Positions 11,834-25,800 are shown, counted from the stretch's first letter. The stretch: DNA of 64,000 nt from Acanthosoma haemorrhoidale (GCA_930367205.1 OV884011.1:44343754-44407753), one strand, 5' to 3'. Notes: a model not told the origin generated them from the sequence alone. Numbers and translations: made by a program.

Positions 11834-11993
11834 TTAAGTAGCCAATGGAGGCAGTGTTGAGAGCCTCACCCAAGTATCTTCAGATTTAATTTTTTCTGCA
11901 AGCTCGTCAAATGATTTAACTCTCATCCGCAAGTAATTGAAAAACGTATCATTGTTTTCTCGCAAATCTGTATAAGACGTATAAAACCTTCCT
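11834..11993 (-). pseudogene. PIF/Harbinger transposase fragment
   Basis: On the minus strand an open stretch reads GRFYTSYTDLRENNDTFFNY followed by LRMRVKSFDELAEKIKSEDT and then LSTLPPLAT before a stop. It resembles the N-terminal part of Harbinger/ALP1-like transposases ('G-FHTL---L---D-EKFF-YFRMS--TFDELL--V---I---DT-WR--I'). Only about 50 codons are recognisable, and the catalytic part was not found. Flanks to 11640 and 12310 look repeat-like but unassigned. Confidence 0.42.
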
Positions 11994-12420
11994 TTTTAAA
12001 TTCTTTAATCTGTGTATGGATGAGCCTAATAACATCTATTTCGTTTGTAGTTATACCACAGGTAATAAAAAATGACACGTTTTCTCTGGTGAACATACAT
12101 CGGTACAGCAACGTCACCGCTTGTTTGACGAACACGTCTGCATTGAAACGCAATGGAATCGCAGCGGCAAAAGGCACAAACCTAAATGGCAGTCGTAGTC
12201 TAAATGCCGAGATAGACAGAGGTATAAGTTTGTGCCAGAAGGCAGAGAACCTGGAGCTGGTTGTAAGAGTCTGAGTTATAACGTTGGAATGATTGAATGT
12301 AAATATATGCATTATATGACGGAAAAGAGAGACCTTTGAGCGAGCTATGTTTTAATCATAAGTATATGTAATTTTCAAGGTACCACTATCTAGAAGTGAT
12401 AGCAGGTAAGAATTAAAACG
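11994..12420. other. Short gene-free stretch, unassigned repeat debris
   Basis: It has mixed composition, somewhat richer in GC than the introns. Open frames exist on both strands, but none gives a recognisable protein. Confidence 0.3.
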
Positions 12421-13981
12421 ATGCCATCGTTAAAGAAAAAAAATAAGCTAGTAATGAAAAAATCTACCAGGGATAACTCCCTGTGGAATGTAACTAAAAA
12501 AATCCTAAAGTATCATCCTGTTTCACACCCACTGCGTCGTGATGATGGGTCCTGGGTGGCTTCGGATGGGGATAGGTCGGAGGAATTTGCTCTGCATCTT
12601 ACCCATACTTTCACACCTTACCTTTCTCATCTAAACCATACTCATAGCACAACTGTAGAAGTTTACCTCACTTCGCCTATACCTCTCTCACTTCCACCAA
12701 AAGCCATTAACCCCTCTGAGGTCAAATACCTTCTTAAAAACTTACCTTACCTAAAATCCCCTGGATATGATCTTCTTACTCCTCAAATTCTCAAACAGCT
12801 TCCTCATAAAGCCATAATCTTCCTAACCTACATCTATAATTGCATTATCCGAACGACGCACTTTCCTCTCCTCTGGAAATACTCCATTATTGTCCTATTC
12901 GCCAAACCCGGAAAACCACCCAACGACGCCTCATCTTACCGTCCAATTAGCCTACTCCCTATCCTCTCAAAAATATTTGAGAAACTCCTACTAAAACGTC
13001 TATTTCCAATTGTTGAATCCAAAAACCTTTTTCCCACACACCAGTTTGGTTTCCGCCAACGACATTCCACTGCTCAACAAGGCCTTCGCGTTGTTGATCA
13101 CATCTCCTCAGCCCTTGAAACCAAACAGTATTGCACTGCTGCATTTCTAAACATAGCTCAAGCTTTTGACAGGGTTTGGCACGCAGGTTTGCTTTACAAG
13201 CTCAAAACATATTTACCACTGACCCTTTTCCTAATCCTGAAGTCCTAATTTTCAAACCGCTTCTTCCAAGTCCCCTGTGGTTTAGAATGTTCTAACTACT
13301 ATCCCATAAAAGCAGAAGTTCCACAAGGCAGCGTCCTGGGTCCCATCCTCTATAACCTATACACTGCTGATGTCCCCTCTACCCCCAATACCTTCTTGGC
13401 AACATTTGCAGGTGACACTGCAGTCTTGTCATCCCACTCAGACCCTGATATAGCATCCCAAAACCTTCAAAAACACCTTGATAAGATCAAGTATTGGTGC
13501 AACCAATGGCGAATCAAGGTCAATGAAGCAAAATGTTCCCACATAACCTTTACCCTCTGCCGCGAGTCCTGTCCGCTAGTTTTTTACAATCGATTCCTCT
13601 CCCCGTGTCTGAGACAGTAAGGTATTTAGGCTTTCATCTTGACAAAAGACTGACCTGGAACCCACACACGAGGCTAAAAAGACAAGAAATAAACAGACGC
13701 TTTGGACAACGTTACAGACTACTTATGGACATCCCATCTCTCAATAGAAAATAAACTACTTACAAACTACTTACAAAGTTATACCTAAGCCAATCTGGAC
13801 ATACGAAATAGAGCTATGGGAGACAGCAAAAAAGTCAAACATCAAGCGCATCCAATCCTTTCAATCAAAAGTCCTGAGAACAATAGTAAATGCCCCCTAT
13901 TACGTCAGCAACAAAACCCTTCATAACGATCTTAATATACCCTACATTCTTGAACTCATTCCTATAATCCTCCTCGGAGAC
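12421..13981 (+). pseudogene. jockey-like non-LTR retrotransposon reverse transcriptase, 5'-truncated and dead
   Basis: The coding relic starts near 12421, inside ORF2, with no endonuclease, so the copy is 5'-truncated. RT blocks follow in order: LKSPGYDLLTPQILKQLP, SSYRPISLLPILSKIFEKLL, HQFGFRQRHSTAQQGL, FLNIAQAFDRVWHAGLLYKL, VPQGSVLGPILYNLYTADVP, FAGDTAVLSSH, VRYLGFHLDKRLTWN, then KPIWTYEIELW and VNAPYYVSNKTLHNDLNIP. Lesions include an in-frame stop at 13246-13248, a frameshift around 13540-13600 and further stops near 13754. The catalytic Asp of motif A is Asn (FLN), and the FADD box of motif C is FAGD, so both active-site positions are altered. A 3' tail with AATAAA motifs continues to about 14310. 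Confidence 0.88.
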
Positions 13982-14310
13982 TGAAACGGCAGTGGCCTCG
14001 TGACCTCCTATAAATGTGCAACAGTGGGAGTCCTGGCAATGGCCAGTTTCTCTTATCATGTCCTGAGCGTATGGGGCCGCAGGTGGGGGAGCGTGGGGGA
14101 CTTCCCAAGACTCCGCTTCCTCTTTCGCATGCGAGGGAGGCAACAACTATGTGGACTTGGGGGGCCCCTGGGCTGTTTGTAAATATTGTATGAATGTCTG
14201 AGTGAATGATGAATTGTAAATATGGTATGAATGAAAACATTTATCTCAATTATTTATTGCCTATTAAGCATTAAGGCAGATTGTAATTTCATCTTAATAA
14301 AGTTGTTTAT
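13982..14310 (+). mobile_element. Probable 3' UTR of the jockey-like LINE
   Basis: Sequence after the RT relic contains a GC-richer segment, then an AT-rich tail ending with AATAAAGTTG and ATAAATAAAAAG near 14297-14320, in keeping with the 3' end of a LINE. The exact end and target-site duplication were not found. Confidence 0.4.
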
Positions 14311-15164
14311 AAATAAAAAGTAATGAAAAGAGTTGGTTAAGTTCTTGTTATCATCCATAAAGAGGAATAAGATTTTATGACGTTATTGTTTTCTTTCATA
14401 GCTTAAATACTGATCAACTTGCTAATATCATTCTTCTTATTAATAAAATAAATACTTATTCATTGTTTTGGGGCAACATCACGTGGTTTCTTTTTTATTT
14501 CCTACTTATTGTTATCTATCGTAACTAGTTATCTGCATTAATATTGTATATTTCATAAGTATATCTTAAATGCTTCCATATTACTGATATGAGTACTTTT
14601 GGAGAAGAAAAAGGGGCATAAGAGATACCTGGGAATCAAGCCTTTTTTTATATGTTGGTCTTGTTATTATACTGTGGGTGCTCTAACGGTCAGTACAGCT
14701 TAAATATTTGGGGGTGGCATCCCAATTATTTGTATTTTACTATTGGAGACAATTTAAATTTAACCCACAAAAAACATAAGTAAAAGGCCAAGAGCTCGAA
14801 GACAATTAAGTAATAACATGTAAGTATATATCGGGGATCAATTGGTCTAATAATTCATAATTTTTCGGAGAATCGCCATGCTACCTACCACCGAGAACCG
14901 ACTGTATGGGCAAAGAGTCAGTTTTGCCAGGCGTCAAACTGTACTTACTCATTAATATTTATGATACAATACAAAATATTTTATGTCAATTAGACCTATT
15001 TATATTATATAATAAACTGGTGGACAGCATTAACGCACCACCATGAAATGCTTTAGTATAAGTAACTTAAAACCTATTTAACCGAAAGATTAAAGATTGC
15101 ATAAGAAAATTAAAAATTACAAAATATAAACGATACATCCATAGTTCAATTCCATTTGGATTTA
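14311..15164. other. Gene-free interval
   Basis: AT-rich sequence in which I recognise no gene, inverted repeat or transposase fragment. Confidence 0.4.
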
Positions 15165-15720
15165 TTAGTACTTCGTCTTTTCACCTCTTGCACGAATAAC
15201 AGTGATTAAACCGCCTTTGCGTGCTCCCGATGAGCAATGCAATGCCCCCCTTATTGAAATCCTATGGCAAGTCGCTGGAGCTGGCCCCAAACATTTTGAT
15301 GGAATTCAGCCTACCTCCCCCACATGCGATCCGTGGGACCATGTTGCATTCGGCATATTGTTCTCCTGGGTGACTCCATACGAAACTTTAGAACCACTCT
15401 CACTTCATCAGAAAAAAGAACTCGCTTCTATCCCTCCCAACTGCAATCAACGTGTTATTTTGCAAATAGAAGTCGAACTCTTTTTTCAGCTCGGGTGAAC
15501 AAAGAACTACTGTCTCCACCTCACTGTTTGGCTGGACATGGAAATATTTCGTAATCAGACTCATGAGTTCATTTCCAGTCACGCTTCAATTTCTTAATGC
15601 CAGATTCCGAATAAACCGCTCATCAGTAAGATGTGTCAACCTCAGTTCTCCTGTTCTGCTGATAACGCAGCAAAGCCCGGCCAATTGTCTTGTGATGAGC
15701 ACCCAGGCCCCTTGTAACAA
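15165..15720 (-). pseudogene. Tc1-like transposase relic
   Basis: Read right to left, several Tc1-family signatures occur in order but in different frames: GRALLRYQQNR and LTDERFIRNLALRN (N-terminal HTH region), then VLFSDEVRVVLKFRMESPRR and MWG (around the first catalytic Asp), and at the left end GGLITVIRARGEKTKY followed by a stop at 15167-15165, the characteristic C-terminus. The middle, including the second catalytic Asp ('QDNARPH') and the third ('SPDLNP'), is missing, so there is a large internal deletion. No terminal repeats were located. Confidence 0.6.
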
Positions 15721-16805
15721 GTGCTGAGTGTGTGTGTGAAGGCAGCAAAATTGATAATGACAATAAAGAGAGATACTGAATTTCATTCACAGTTGGCAAA
15801 ACTCTTATGAATGAGAGTATTAAACAGATAATCGAGACTAGATAAAGGCTTTTCCACTGTTTCCAGTAATAAACATTCCATTAATCAGTGTTCTTTTATT
15901 TACTTAAACCTCATTTGAATTAAATATGTTGAAAATATTTAAATTAAGAAATTTCATTGAAAAACATTAATTTTGCCTACCAGTAAGTAAATACCTAGTT
16001 GTTTCATTATTTATTAAAATTTCATGGGAAGGGGGAGAACCACCCCACTGCCCCGTAACTGTAAATAAAGTAGGTTCAAGCTCAAATTAACGCAATAAAA
16101 ACGTATTTAGAACCATTGTAATTAAGATTTTGCATATATTAATATTTTTTTCAGGATTCTTTGAGAAAAATATATATTCAGGAGCGTTTCCAAGAAAAAA
16201 AAGTTTGATAGTTTAGTGTTAATTGAAGTTGACTTAATATCTTCTTCAGTCTGTTTTGAAAGGTAATAAATGATAAATAGGTTGGTTAATAAATAGAATG
16301 GTCTAGGTTTCATCGCACTGACAATTATTAGAGCCTTATTATAGAAGACGTGGGTATTGGAGAGAAAGTTAATTAATAGTTACATTACTGTTTAAATACT
16401 CATCAATGTAGACATACTCTTTGTATTATACTTGTTATGTCAATGAGTGTATTAACATTACATATTTAGAAACTCTCTGGCAGCGTTTTATACTTCGTTG
16501 GAAAACTTAACTCTGTATAAGAGCAGCTCTGGTTCCTCTGCTGTCAACGTTGAACCTTGGCCCTACTTTGTGTTTTTCTTACGTTATTTTGTAATTTCTT
16601 GTTGATTACTTTTTCTAATCCTGAGACAGCATTTATGAATTATATAAACATGGGCTTAAACAATTGTAAAGGTGATTACATTTTTAATAATTATTTTGTT
16701 TAAACATTTAAACTATTTAACTGACAAATAAAGAGGTTTTAATCAACGCATAGGGTGAATCCATTTGTCCTCATACCTTAGCACTTCTGAAAAATAGTTA
16801 TTGAA
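15721..16805. other. Gene-free interval and 5' flank of the AIFM3-type gene
   Basis: No coding exon was found. The stretch 16470-16600 is less AT-rich than its surroundings and could hold the promoter and 5' UTR of the downstream gene, but no core promoter motif decides it. Confidence 0.35.
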
Positions 16806-19800
16806 ATGCTGCCTAGAATACTTCAGCCATTATCTTTGCCCAGAACAATTAGGTGTTTATCAGACTATGGTCTAGGTAAGGTTTTGTTTTTTTTTCCCTG
16901 TAATGTCAGGCAATAATTTCGTTTTCGCTATTTGGAGATATGGCCAGCATGCTCTACTATCATAATTACTTTAGCCCTACTTTCATTTGTCCCTGAGATA
17001 CAACAGCTTACTTTCATTTTTAACACTCTAACTATTGAAGGTAAGCAGTTATAGAATTATTTTATATCATCTTGCTCAAATGCTAATGAAAAGAAATTGT
17101 AGGACAATATGTATATTTTGAACATGTGACAAAATTCTTATAAACTGTTGTAATATTGATCAAAGTGTTCCTGTGCCATATCATAAAATCCAAACTATTA
17201 TTTTGATATTGCTAGTTTTTGGTATTGTTAAATTAAATAAGGGTACTATAATTTCTTATTTTGATTTATAAGTTTAAAGTAAAATCAATAATCCAGTCAT
17301 AAAGTCTTACTTGTCTATAACCATTGTTGATCTGTACATTCCTTAAAACCAGTAATGTCAATGTGACGAGAGGAAATTATTGCCAAAATTTACTTATTTA
17401 GTAAACACTAGTCTATCCAAAGATCAATTGACTATGAAACATTTAAAACTAAAATAAAGGATACATAAAGTGTTTTCATTAATTATAAAAACGATTGTGG
17501 AAAAAAAAACTACTCGCTATTTTCTTGACACTTTAATTTTATTTGTTAATTATTGTTTATCACCTCAATGATTATAAAAATTACTAATAGCTGAAATAGT
17601 GTCTGAAATTTTTTAACGCAAAAAAAAACAACTCAAATTTTGAATAGGTTTTGACCTGAGATTTGAGAAATATTAAAACTTATAAAACAAAGCTAACTCT
17701 GTTTAATTAAAATTTTAATTATTTTATTATATTACTTAATTTTATTGTATGATAAACACCATAATCAGCCCATTTTAAGGTGTTTCGAAGAATACTCTTA
17801 GAATTTCATATTTTTTTAAAGTCATTTTTGTGGCAACTGTAGATTATAATGTAAGAGATAAATGATAGTCCCCCATAGTTGTGTGAAAGTAGATCCTCTC
17901 CCTTGTACTTGGCAAATAGCTACTCAAGAGCTTCGTTACTTGACTAGTGATACACAAGTTTATGAATAAATAAATTAACAATGAAGTGGGACCCTATAAA
18001 AAAATTGAAACTATATTTTTTTACATTGTCTCATTGAATAGGGTTATCAAATTTTAAGGGGGTTTTAATATAGGGTTATCCTAAATAGTAATAAGTGATG
18101 TTATCTTTTTTGTTTTTTCTATAATTTAAATCTAATACAAAATTATAAACATATAATTTGTTCCTGTCAGTATATGAAGGTGGGGTACCTATTTATAAAG
18201 TTTCTGAACTATTTTGTTTGATCATAACAATTTATTTTGCAGATAAAGCGATGTCGAATGAACCGTTTATCGAAGATGTTGTTTGTAAAGAATCAGAAAT
18301 ACCAGATAATGGGTAATTTTTATTACAATATATATATATTTTACTGCTTAATAAACATTATATGGCAATTATGTGCCCTTCCAATGTCAAATGATTTATT
18401 ATCATTAATATTTTCTTAGAGACATATTAGAAACTATTATAGATCCAATAGGATGATGTCATTTGTTATTTGATCCCTGGCTTATTGTTCTAGAGAAATA
18501 AATGTTTGAAAAAAAAAAAGGCTGGTTCTAGGAAAAACTAATTTTGTACTTTGATGCTGATTAAAAACAAAGTTACGTATTATTAATCAGTGATTGTATA
18601 TTACTTTCACCTATTGCTATTCACAGTTTGTTGTAAACAACTACCATTGTTACTGTATCACATATCAATGCTAAGCATTCATTGTTTTGAAAAAAAATTC
18701 AATTAGATAATGATAATGGCCATTATGGAAATAAAACTAGACCCAAATTTGTATTATGAATTTTCATGAATGGTGTTATGCAAATATTTAACAATTTTGC
18801 ATTTGGTGTAGAAAGGTGTTTTAAATATGGATTAATCTGCTATAAATATGTATAATAGCTGCTTAGAGTACTTGAAAAGTTCTTTTCTAACAAATTTATG
18901 AAACAATCTTGGGCTAGAGGCATTAATAAAACATACTTATTTGGTTGGGAAGATCTGCAATTAGGATGATGACATTTGTTATTTGATCCCTGGCTTATTG
19001 TTCTAGAGAAATAAATGTTTGAAAAAAAAAAAAGGCTGGTTCTAGGAAAAACTAATTTTGTACTTTGATGCTGATTAAAAACAAAGTTACATATTATTAA
19101 TCAGAGCGACGAGGTCTTAAATTTGATATGATAGGAATTGGTGTAATTATGCAAACTTACTCTGAAAAATATTCCCAATAAATGATAGTTTAAAATTTAT
19201 TGGTCCCCTTCAAACAACTTGTTAAAATCCACCATTTTGGGGGTTTTGTTGTGTGAACAAATTTTAATGCTAGTCTTAAATTTGACAAGGTAGAAAAATA
19301 TTATATACTGAAGGTCTGAACCCAAGATGTCAAAACAGTATTACTGAGACGACTTCTATGAAATTAGTCTCTGAATATTAATTTAAGGACAGTATATTTA
19401 TTAATAGAAACTATCCCAATCTGGACAATTTGCGTTTCTTAAAAAACAAAGAGTTTTTTACCCTGCTCACTCTTTTATACCTACTTAAATCAAAGATTGA
19501 TGTTAATGAATTTCTTTAAATGTCATGAATAAATTTGATCCAATACTTTATTCTATTTAGAATGAAGGTGTGTAATCTTGGACCCAATGGAGGCAAAGTA
19601 CTATTGGTAAAACAAAACGGTGTGTTACATGCGCTTGGTACTAAATGTCCCCATTATGGAGCTCCTCTCGTTAATGGAGCTCTCGGTGACGGGCGGATCC
19701 GTTGCCAGTGGCACGGAGCATGTTTCAACCTTAAAACAGGTAAATATGAATTAAAAACATATCTTTGAATATATATATATAGACATCACATATATATATT

Positions 19801-22800
19801 ATTCAAATATTTATTATTTATATATATTTTAATTATATATTTTTCATATAATTTGTAACTTTATATTTAACTTTTACGTTATCTCAAGGTTCTGTTAATA
19901 AAATATAGGAAACTTCTGGCAAAAGGAATAATGGTTTATTTACACACATTGATTTAAAAATTGATATACAAATTAACTACATACGTAATAAAAGAATACT
20001 ATTAAATCTAACATTAAAATGGTACCTTATAATTATTCGTACGTGATACTAATACTGGCCAGTGTTTCTTTGTGTTGCTTTCTTCGATGGTTGTCTTCTA
20101 ATGCGTGATTCGGATTGTCTTCCTCTAAGCTGCATCGCGTGATCCGGATCGTCTTACTTGAGCGTCCTTTGTTCTCGTGCCGGGTGAAAGTGAAAAGGGC
20201 TGACCTCCTCGTGCACTACGAGGCCGTAGCGTGGGTCCCTCCTCGTGCTGCCTCGTCCTCTGCCGGTTCCAAGATGAAGAGTGAGTGCCCACATACGTCT
20301 CGTGGTTCTATATCTTGCATCTATCTGCTGCCTTATTGATCTTTCAACTGGTTATTCAATGCCAGTTGTTTCGGATATTTATACTTTGCTTAATTTACGT
20401 AGTTTATAAAATAAATGTTTATATTAATTATTGATATTATTTTTATTATAAATATTAATAGTTAATATAACGGCAATAACAACGTTCATACTTTCATAGG
20501 CATGAACCACGGATCGTTATTACGTTCTTCAACGCTCGCTAATTCCGAGTTTATTTCAAAAACACAATCAAAAATCATAACATTAAAATATCACAACAAT
20601 ATATATAATTTAGAGATGCAAAAATGTAATCACTTTGTACATCAATTTTTGTTTCCACAGTGGATGCATTTTATTTAAAAACATTTTTAAGTTTTTGTTC
20701 TACTTGCGTTTATTGGAACATATTAAAAAAGTTTTAGGTGATTACATGCCAAACTTGAGATACAATAATATATAAATTTAACTAATTTATATATCTTAAT
20801 TAATTAAAAAAAAATTAGTTTAATTTCCCAGGTAATATGTCTGAAAACAATGGTTAAGGTTTAGTATATTTATGTTCTACTACATATCCATCTTCCAGGG
20901 TTCTTTCCATTATCTTTGAAGCAAATAACAATTCAAAAAGGTCTTAAAGCTTTTTATTTTTTTCCAAAACTTCTTATCCAATTTTAAAACAACAGTAAAC
21001 AAATATTTATTAATGTTTGAAAAATAACTAAAATAAGATTAACTAATTGTTTTTTTTTTTCAAATTCCTCTATTAATTTGTTACCAAGCTCTAAAATTGT
21101 TATGAATGAGTGAACCTAAGAAATCTAACTTTTCCAAATTCCACAATATTGGTTTTCTTAAGTGTTATGTAAATTCTGCCAACTATTTGTTTGCATATAA
21201 CATTAAATTAGTAGAATTATAGATATAGGCTTTGTTGTATCACATAAGTGTTGTTAGTTTCTTACTTGTTAGTTAAGATAACTATTCATTGTTATGATAA
21301 CAAGACCAGATATATCCATTTGGAAATTAATGATTCCTGTCAACTTCTATTGTTTAGCTGAGTAGGTTCCTTGACCTATTAATGTAATTAATATTAATAT
21401 AAACAGACAACAATTGTATAAATTTAACAACAATAATAATGTTAATTAATAACAATTTAATTAACTTAAATTAAATCTTTTATAGGAGACATTGAAGATT
21501 TTCCGGGACTGGACAGTCTCCCGTGTTATTCTGTTGAGGTTGTAGAGGGCGGCGGTGTGAAAGTTAAGGCTCGACAGTCCGATCTTGTTAATAATAGAAG
21601 ACTGAAAAGTATGGCCGCAAAATCACCTATGAACAGCATTACATACATAGTTGTTGGAGGAGGTATGTATACTTATATGAAATATATGGGTTTAGCGCCA
21701 AAGTGCTGCAAGTGACAAAGTTGAAATAATTTTTAATTGTTGATTTATGGATTAGTAACCTCAAAATTTTTTTTTTAGTATTTAAAAAATCCTTTTCATA
21801 TCAATTATGAAATAAATTGATTTTTTTAAATATATAATATAGTAACTGAATTCGAGCTCATAAACTTCGAGATAAGTATTTAGCAGGAGTTGTTTGAAAA
21901 TTTAATTGTATTTTTCCCCTCCCCACCTGCTTATCTGTATTTTTTGGGGGAAAACTAATTTGTATTTTTTATGTTCTTGTTTTCCCCCTATTCACCATTT
22001 CTGGGTAAAACTAATTAGTATCAAAAGGGAATAATCAGTATGATCATTAAAACATTTAATTGTTTAGTACATCACACAACTAGTTTTTTTTAACATTTAA
22101 ATAAAACAGATTTGAGTGTGGTTATCAATTCTCATGAATAGTATCAATTAATATCCCGTGATAGAGAAATTGCTTTTGAATGTTTATGTTCATTCAATAA
22201 AACTTAAGAAATCAATCAAGGATTAATTATAAGATCATTGAAACCCTTTATTGGGCGTTACTTTACACTTAAATGAATGTTTAAGGTTTTGCTTTTTTAT
22301 AAAAGCATCATTGCAATGTTAATAATATTTTTATGTGATCCATCAAGATTGGGGATAATTCTACTCTTACAAATAATTATTGCTTTTATCAGGAGTGGCT
22401 GGTCTGGTTTGTGCTGAAACTTTGCGGCAAGAAGGTTTCACTGGAAAGCTATTAATGATCAGCTCCGAGAGCTTTTCACCTTATGACAGAATTAAACTTA
22501 GCAAACAACTCAACCTTGATATTGATAAAATAAAGCTCAGACCATTGGAATTTTATGCGGTAATATCATTTATGATATTTTTTTATTGTAAAAAAGTTAT
22601 TTTGTTTCAAATTTAGCTGTATTATATGGCTGTTACATATTAGTAATTAACATGTGGTACTATATATTTTTCATGTTTTTTTTTCTTTCACTAAGAGATA
22701 ATTGAATATTTATTATTAAATTAAATTTTATTTGAATTGAGAAAATCTTTCAATGCTCACCAATTATGAACTTAATTGTATTTTTTAATATATAAAAATT

Positions 22801-25800
22801 AAATAAAGTGTAGAAACAAAATAGAAAGATAGTCATGGGAGTGTTTCTTAAGAGTTTACTTAATAATTGTGAAAAAACAATTTATTTTATTTGATGTTGG
22901 ATATATTCATAAAGAATCCTACTAATACCAGCTCAGGCAATATTAATTAAATATGTGTCATTTCATTGGCTCTTAAAAGTCTATTTTTCTGGTATCTTTG
23001 AAATTAATTTTGCATTATCATCTTCAGTGCATGTGTCATGACTAATAATGAAAAAAAAAAAATAGGCTTTAGTTTCTAAGCTGAGATTTGAAAAAAACTT
23101 AAAAGCTAGTGCTAATGCATCGGGACCGACTTTTTTTAATCTAAAATTTACATAAGAGATACAAAATATTATTGTTACATTTTGTTTATTATTCAGCAGA
23201 TTTTTCAATCCCAAAAATAGATACTACAGTTAAAGATTGTGCTATGACAAATTACAACAATTATTTATTTTAAATGTATGTTTTGATTGCATTGATTAAT
23301 TTATTTGTTTTAGCACTCGTGGTTTCTAAAACATAACCTTGAATCATAGTTCTCTCCTCAGATATATTGGCTTCACATGTTATCATTATTATGTTACTAT
23401 AAATTAAACGTGTAATGCACAGTTTCTACAACACCTATTTATCGTTCTGCTCACATATTAATTGGTGCTTTATTAACTAACCTGGTAATGTATTATATGC
23501 ACTCAAATTGTCCTTTATATTGCAATATGCTCATTAAAATTGACAATGAAGACCAATCCTGTTGATTTTTAAATCATTTATGCTTGTATAAATTGTGAAG
23601 ATTAAGATTCCTTACTGTCTCATTTTTAAATTCATCAATTAAACATAATCCTTTGTTGTATTCATTTTAGGAGTACGACATAGAATTAATGCTTAACACT
23701 AGAGCCGTGAAGCTGGACGCCGAGAAGAAAACCCTTGAGCTTGATAGTGGGAAAGTGTTGAGTTACAGTGCGATCTTTCTTGCTACTGGCTCTAAGTAAT
23801 TATCATCCAATTTGTAAAATAACAATCCAATATTAATTAAAATAGAAAACCATTATACTTAATAAAATTGAAATAACTTACTATTGACTGTTTTAAATGC
23901 AGTCTACTGAAAATATATTTCCAAAATTTTTGTTGATGAGTTGAGGTCAAATATTTCTTTCCTAAACATAGTGTTGAGTGTGGTAGTAAGTAGCTTTATT
24001 ATTTGGCTTCTGTATTAATGACATTCCACTCTCCATCCATCACTCACAATATCATTTTTAAGCAGACAACTTCCAATTATATCTTTCCTTTCCACCACCC
24101 TATTAAGAGTTATAGAAAAGATCCAGGAAGGTCTCGATAATATTTTGCCTGGGAAACTGAGAACAACTTCATTTTAAATGCAAAGTCGACTAAAGCTAAT
24201 CCTGCCCTCTTTCTCAATAATAATCCCACAAAATTCAAAGTTAAAAACCTTGGAATTATTTTTAGCCAAAATTAAACTGGAAAGACCATTCATTCCAAAT
24301 TTTCAGCTTTATCTTCTCTACATTAAAATATGTTGATAATATCTTCTTATTCTTATCTTTTATTCTCTAATCTTAATTGATGAACTGTTTTCTATGATCT
24401 TTGAGATCCTGAGTGATGCTTCCTTTCACAGTTCTTCACTGAGTTAAAGTGGTTCTATTCTTTTTATTGTTACAAGTATTTCTTAACATCTTTCTTCTAC
24501 CGAGTTGTACAATCTCACCTGTCCTTAATCTAACCAAACTCCTGCAATTCAAATCTTCTGTTCACATCTTCAGGACCTGTATATTCTGGCTCACTGCAGC
24601 TTTCGACAGGTCATACTTAGAGCATCACTCCTGTCAAAACTACATGCCTTATAAAATACATTATTTTTGTACTAACAAAAACTTACATAAAAAATAAAGC
24701 CCAATTTTGTACCTCTTGTAATTATTATGGATGGTCAATGGCAGTTAAATGATGTAAATAAATAAATAATAAAATTATTGTAGATTACTGTAAATATATC
24801 TTCTTTTGTTTTTATTTTTTAGATCAAGAAAGATAGATTTACCTGGTGTTAATCTGGAAAATGTCTTTACTCTGAGAAACTTGATCGATGCCCGTAAAAT
24901 TTATAACGCTCTGTCACCGGACTCCAACGTTGTAATTTATGGATCTTCCTTCATAGGTAAACTTAGAAATTTAACTATTTTTAAAAATCTAACATTACTT
25001 ATTAATTGACTGTAGAAAAGATTGACAATAAATGTCTTGTTTAATTTTGAACTAGCCTTTTTCCCGCAGCTTTGCCTGTGTTGAAATTTTAATACAATAA
25101 GACTACTCTTTCACCTATCTTCAAGTTAAAAGTTCAGTAACCAACCACTAAAAGAATTATCATGAAGATATGCCTTTATACGTTAACAGACTTTCATATC
25201 TAAGGTACATATCAATTTTTAAAATGGTTTCAGTTGATCCTGAAAATTCAGGATAAATATCTAGTAAAACAAACAAGTATTCATTACCCCGGGTATTTAT
25301 TTATCCCAATCTTCTATTGTACAGGAAAGGGTATGAATTACATCTATAGTGGAAAATCAAAATAATAATATTTACAGGTAATTAAGATATAAGTACAATG
25401 TAAAGTATTAATCAACGAGACCTTGCAGATAAACAGTTCCTACACAAGACATGTTTGAATTTGTTGAAGTTTGTTGTCAAGTAGTTCATAATGAAGTTGT
25501 GGATATGGAATCCAGAACATCAAAGAAATAAAGATAGAAACCAGGTGTATGATATTTCGAAACATTCAAAATAATATTAGTATGGAATGTTCATGAAAAA
25601 CCTTAAAAAGAAGAAAGAACACATGATGGCTAGTTTCAGGAAGTTTTTAAGTAGTCAATTGTTAGTCGGCATGTCATTAGCATTGTCTCTGAAACGAGTA
25701 AACTGGAGTTAGTTTGCATACAGTTTGTTTAAATGCCCTCATTTAAATTTTATTAGTTTTAGTATTATATTCAGGTATATTATGATTAACTTATCAGACT

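Noticed and set aside
11923..12312. 129-codon minus-strand frame
   Set aside because: Compared mentally with Penelope-type RT ends without a convincing match; the Harbinger signal is in another frame.
15202..15498. 98-codon plus-strand frame
   Set aside because: Antisense of the Tc1-like transposase relic; no motif of its own.
19535..19561. Upstream Met codons before AIFM3 exon 3
   Set aside because: They lie on the intron side of the acceptor at 19560; exon phases require joining to exon 2.
20115..20339. 74-codon plus-strand frame in AIFM3 intron 3
   Set aside because: Lies in the GC-rich core of a putative LTR; reads as non-coding repeat.
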